A stretch of 14,512 bases of DNA from an uncultured Clostridium sp. Its GTDB lineage: Bacteria > Bacillota > Clostridia > Lachnospirales > Lachnospiraceae. This document shows, piece after piece, positions 14,358 to 14,512 of this stretch (position 1 is its first letter; each line of letters opens with the position of its first letter). Under the pieces are notes generated by a model, which saw only the letters and a program-made list of their open reading frames with translations, made no database searches and had not been told where the DNA came from. The position numbers and the translations under genes were made by a program. The stretch lies in NCBI GenBank assembly GCA_947643685.1, contig CANRXD010000006.1:1-14512 (forward strand). Direction: 5' to 3'.

Positions 14358-14396
14358 AATATCTCGTTGTCGGTTATGCATTTTTCACAATATCTT

Positions 14397-14414
14397 AGCT
14401 GAAGTATATCAGCT
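14397..14414. promoter_or_regulatory. Dyad centred on the -10 box of the operon promoter
   Basis: AGCTGA and TCAGCT form a perfect 6-bp inverted repeat separated by exactly the six bases of the -10 box. A protein bound here would cover the promoter. AGCTGAA recurs at 14478-14484, upstream of the promoter. Confidence 0.45.
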
Positions 14415-14431
14415 TTCCGCAAAAAAGTCAA
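14403..14431 (-). promoter_or_regulatory. Main promoter of the gcd-gct-hgd operon
   Basis: The minus strand reads TTGACT (14431-14426), a 17-base spacer, and TATACT (14408-14403): 5 of 6 matches in each box and ideal spacing for a sigma-A promoter. The predicted transcript start is near 14396, giving a leader of about 160 bases before gcdD. T- and A-rich tracts lie just upstream. Confidence 0.8.
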
Positions 14432-14447
14432 CAAAACGCGCAAAAAA

Positions 14448-14462
14448 AGGAAAGCGTTTGTA
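14448..14462. promoter_or_regulatory. Possible catabolite-control (cre-like) site
   Basis: The plus strand AGGAAAGCGTTTGTA matches the Gram-positive cre consensus WTGNAANCGNWNNCW at all but two defined positions. It is centred about 59 bases upstream of the predicted transcript start, a position where CcpA can activate rather than repress. The match is suggestive only. Confidence 0.3.
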
Positions 14463-14465
14463 ACA

Positions 14466-14485
14466 GTTCAGCCTTCCAGCTGAAC
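14466..14485. other. Inverted repeat upstream of the operon promoter
   Basis: GTTCAGC (14466-14472) and GCTGAAC (14479-14485) form a perfect 7-bp inverted repeat with a 6-base centre. On the minus strand the next T-run starts about 17 bases on, too far for a classical terminator of an upstream gene. It shares the AGCTGAA word with the -10 dyad, so it may be a second binding site for the same regulator. Confidence 0.4.
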
Positions 14486-14512
14486 CAACTGGTATTGCAC
14501 CGGCTAAAATAT

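Noticed and set aside
14235..14396. Known riboswitch or T-box in the operon leader
   Set aside because: I see none of the conserved cores I know (for example T-box, glycine, lysine or cobalamin) and no terminator/antiterminator pair before gcdD.
1..14512. Novel defence system, mobile element or prophage
   Set aside because: No transposase, recombinase, nuclease-effector pair, terminal repeats or attachment site was seen; all genes are core metabolism, replication, transcription or a SEC-C protein in one orientation.

Overview
The window looks like chromosome of an anaerobic, glutamate-fermenting Lachnospiraceae-type Clostridium (clostridial cluster XIVa). The closest biochemical model by eye is [Clostridium] symbiosum, with Acidaminococcus fermentans as the more distant reference. 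This rests on the protein sequences, strong AGGAGG ribosome-binding sites, sigma-A-type promoters and the clostridial dgt-dnaG-rpoD gene order. The species cannot be fixed without a search. Every convincing gene lies on the minus strand, so transcription runs from high to low coordinates.

Region 1 (14512 to 4602) is one long catabolic operon of nine genes, in transcription order gcdD-gcdC-gcdB-gctA-gctB-gcdA-hgdC-hgdA-hgdB. A good promoter (TTGACT, 17 bp, TATACT) lies about 165 bases upstream of gcdD, and a rho-independent terminator follows hgdB. The genes encode the dedicated middle of the hydroxyglutarate pathway. GctAB moves CoA onto (R)-2-hydroxyglutarate. HgdC, an ATP-driven one-electron activator, and HgdAB dehydrate 2-hydroxyglutaryl-CoA to glutaconyl-CoA. 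GcdABCD decarboxylates glutaconyl-CoA to crotonyl-CoA and uses the energy to export Na+. The flanking steps (glutamate dehydrogenase, 2-hydroxyglutarate dehydrogenase, and crotonyl-CoA to butyrate, acetate and H2) are not in the window. The operon is punctuated by stem-loops between functional modules, and a candidate internal promoter precedes hgdC.

Region 2 (about 4600 to 3332) is a single-gene unit with its own promoter and terminator. It encodes a SEC-C zinc-motif protein of unknown function whose gene carries an in-frame 9-bp tandem repeat.

Region 3 (3331 to 2965) is about 370 bases in which I can support no gene.

Region 4 (2964 to 1) is the macromolecular-synthesis operon: dgt (a dNTP triphosphohydrolase-like HD protein, probably starting at TTG), dnaG primase, and the first 25 codons of rpoD, cut by the window edge.

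I see no mobile element, tRNA, rRNA or CRISPR array. The enzymes are recognisable members of a known pathway. What is less ordinary is architectural: the merger of two operons known to be separate in A. fermentans, an Ala/Lys-rich insertion in GctA, the long Ala-Pro linker of GcdC, the hairpin punctuation, and a dyad-rich operon control region.
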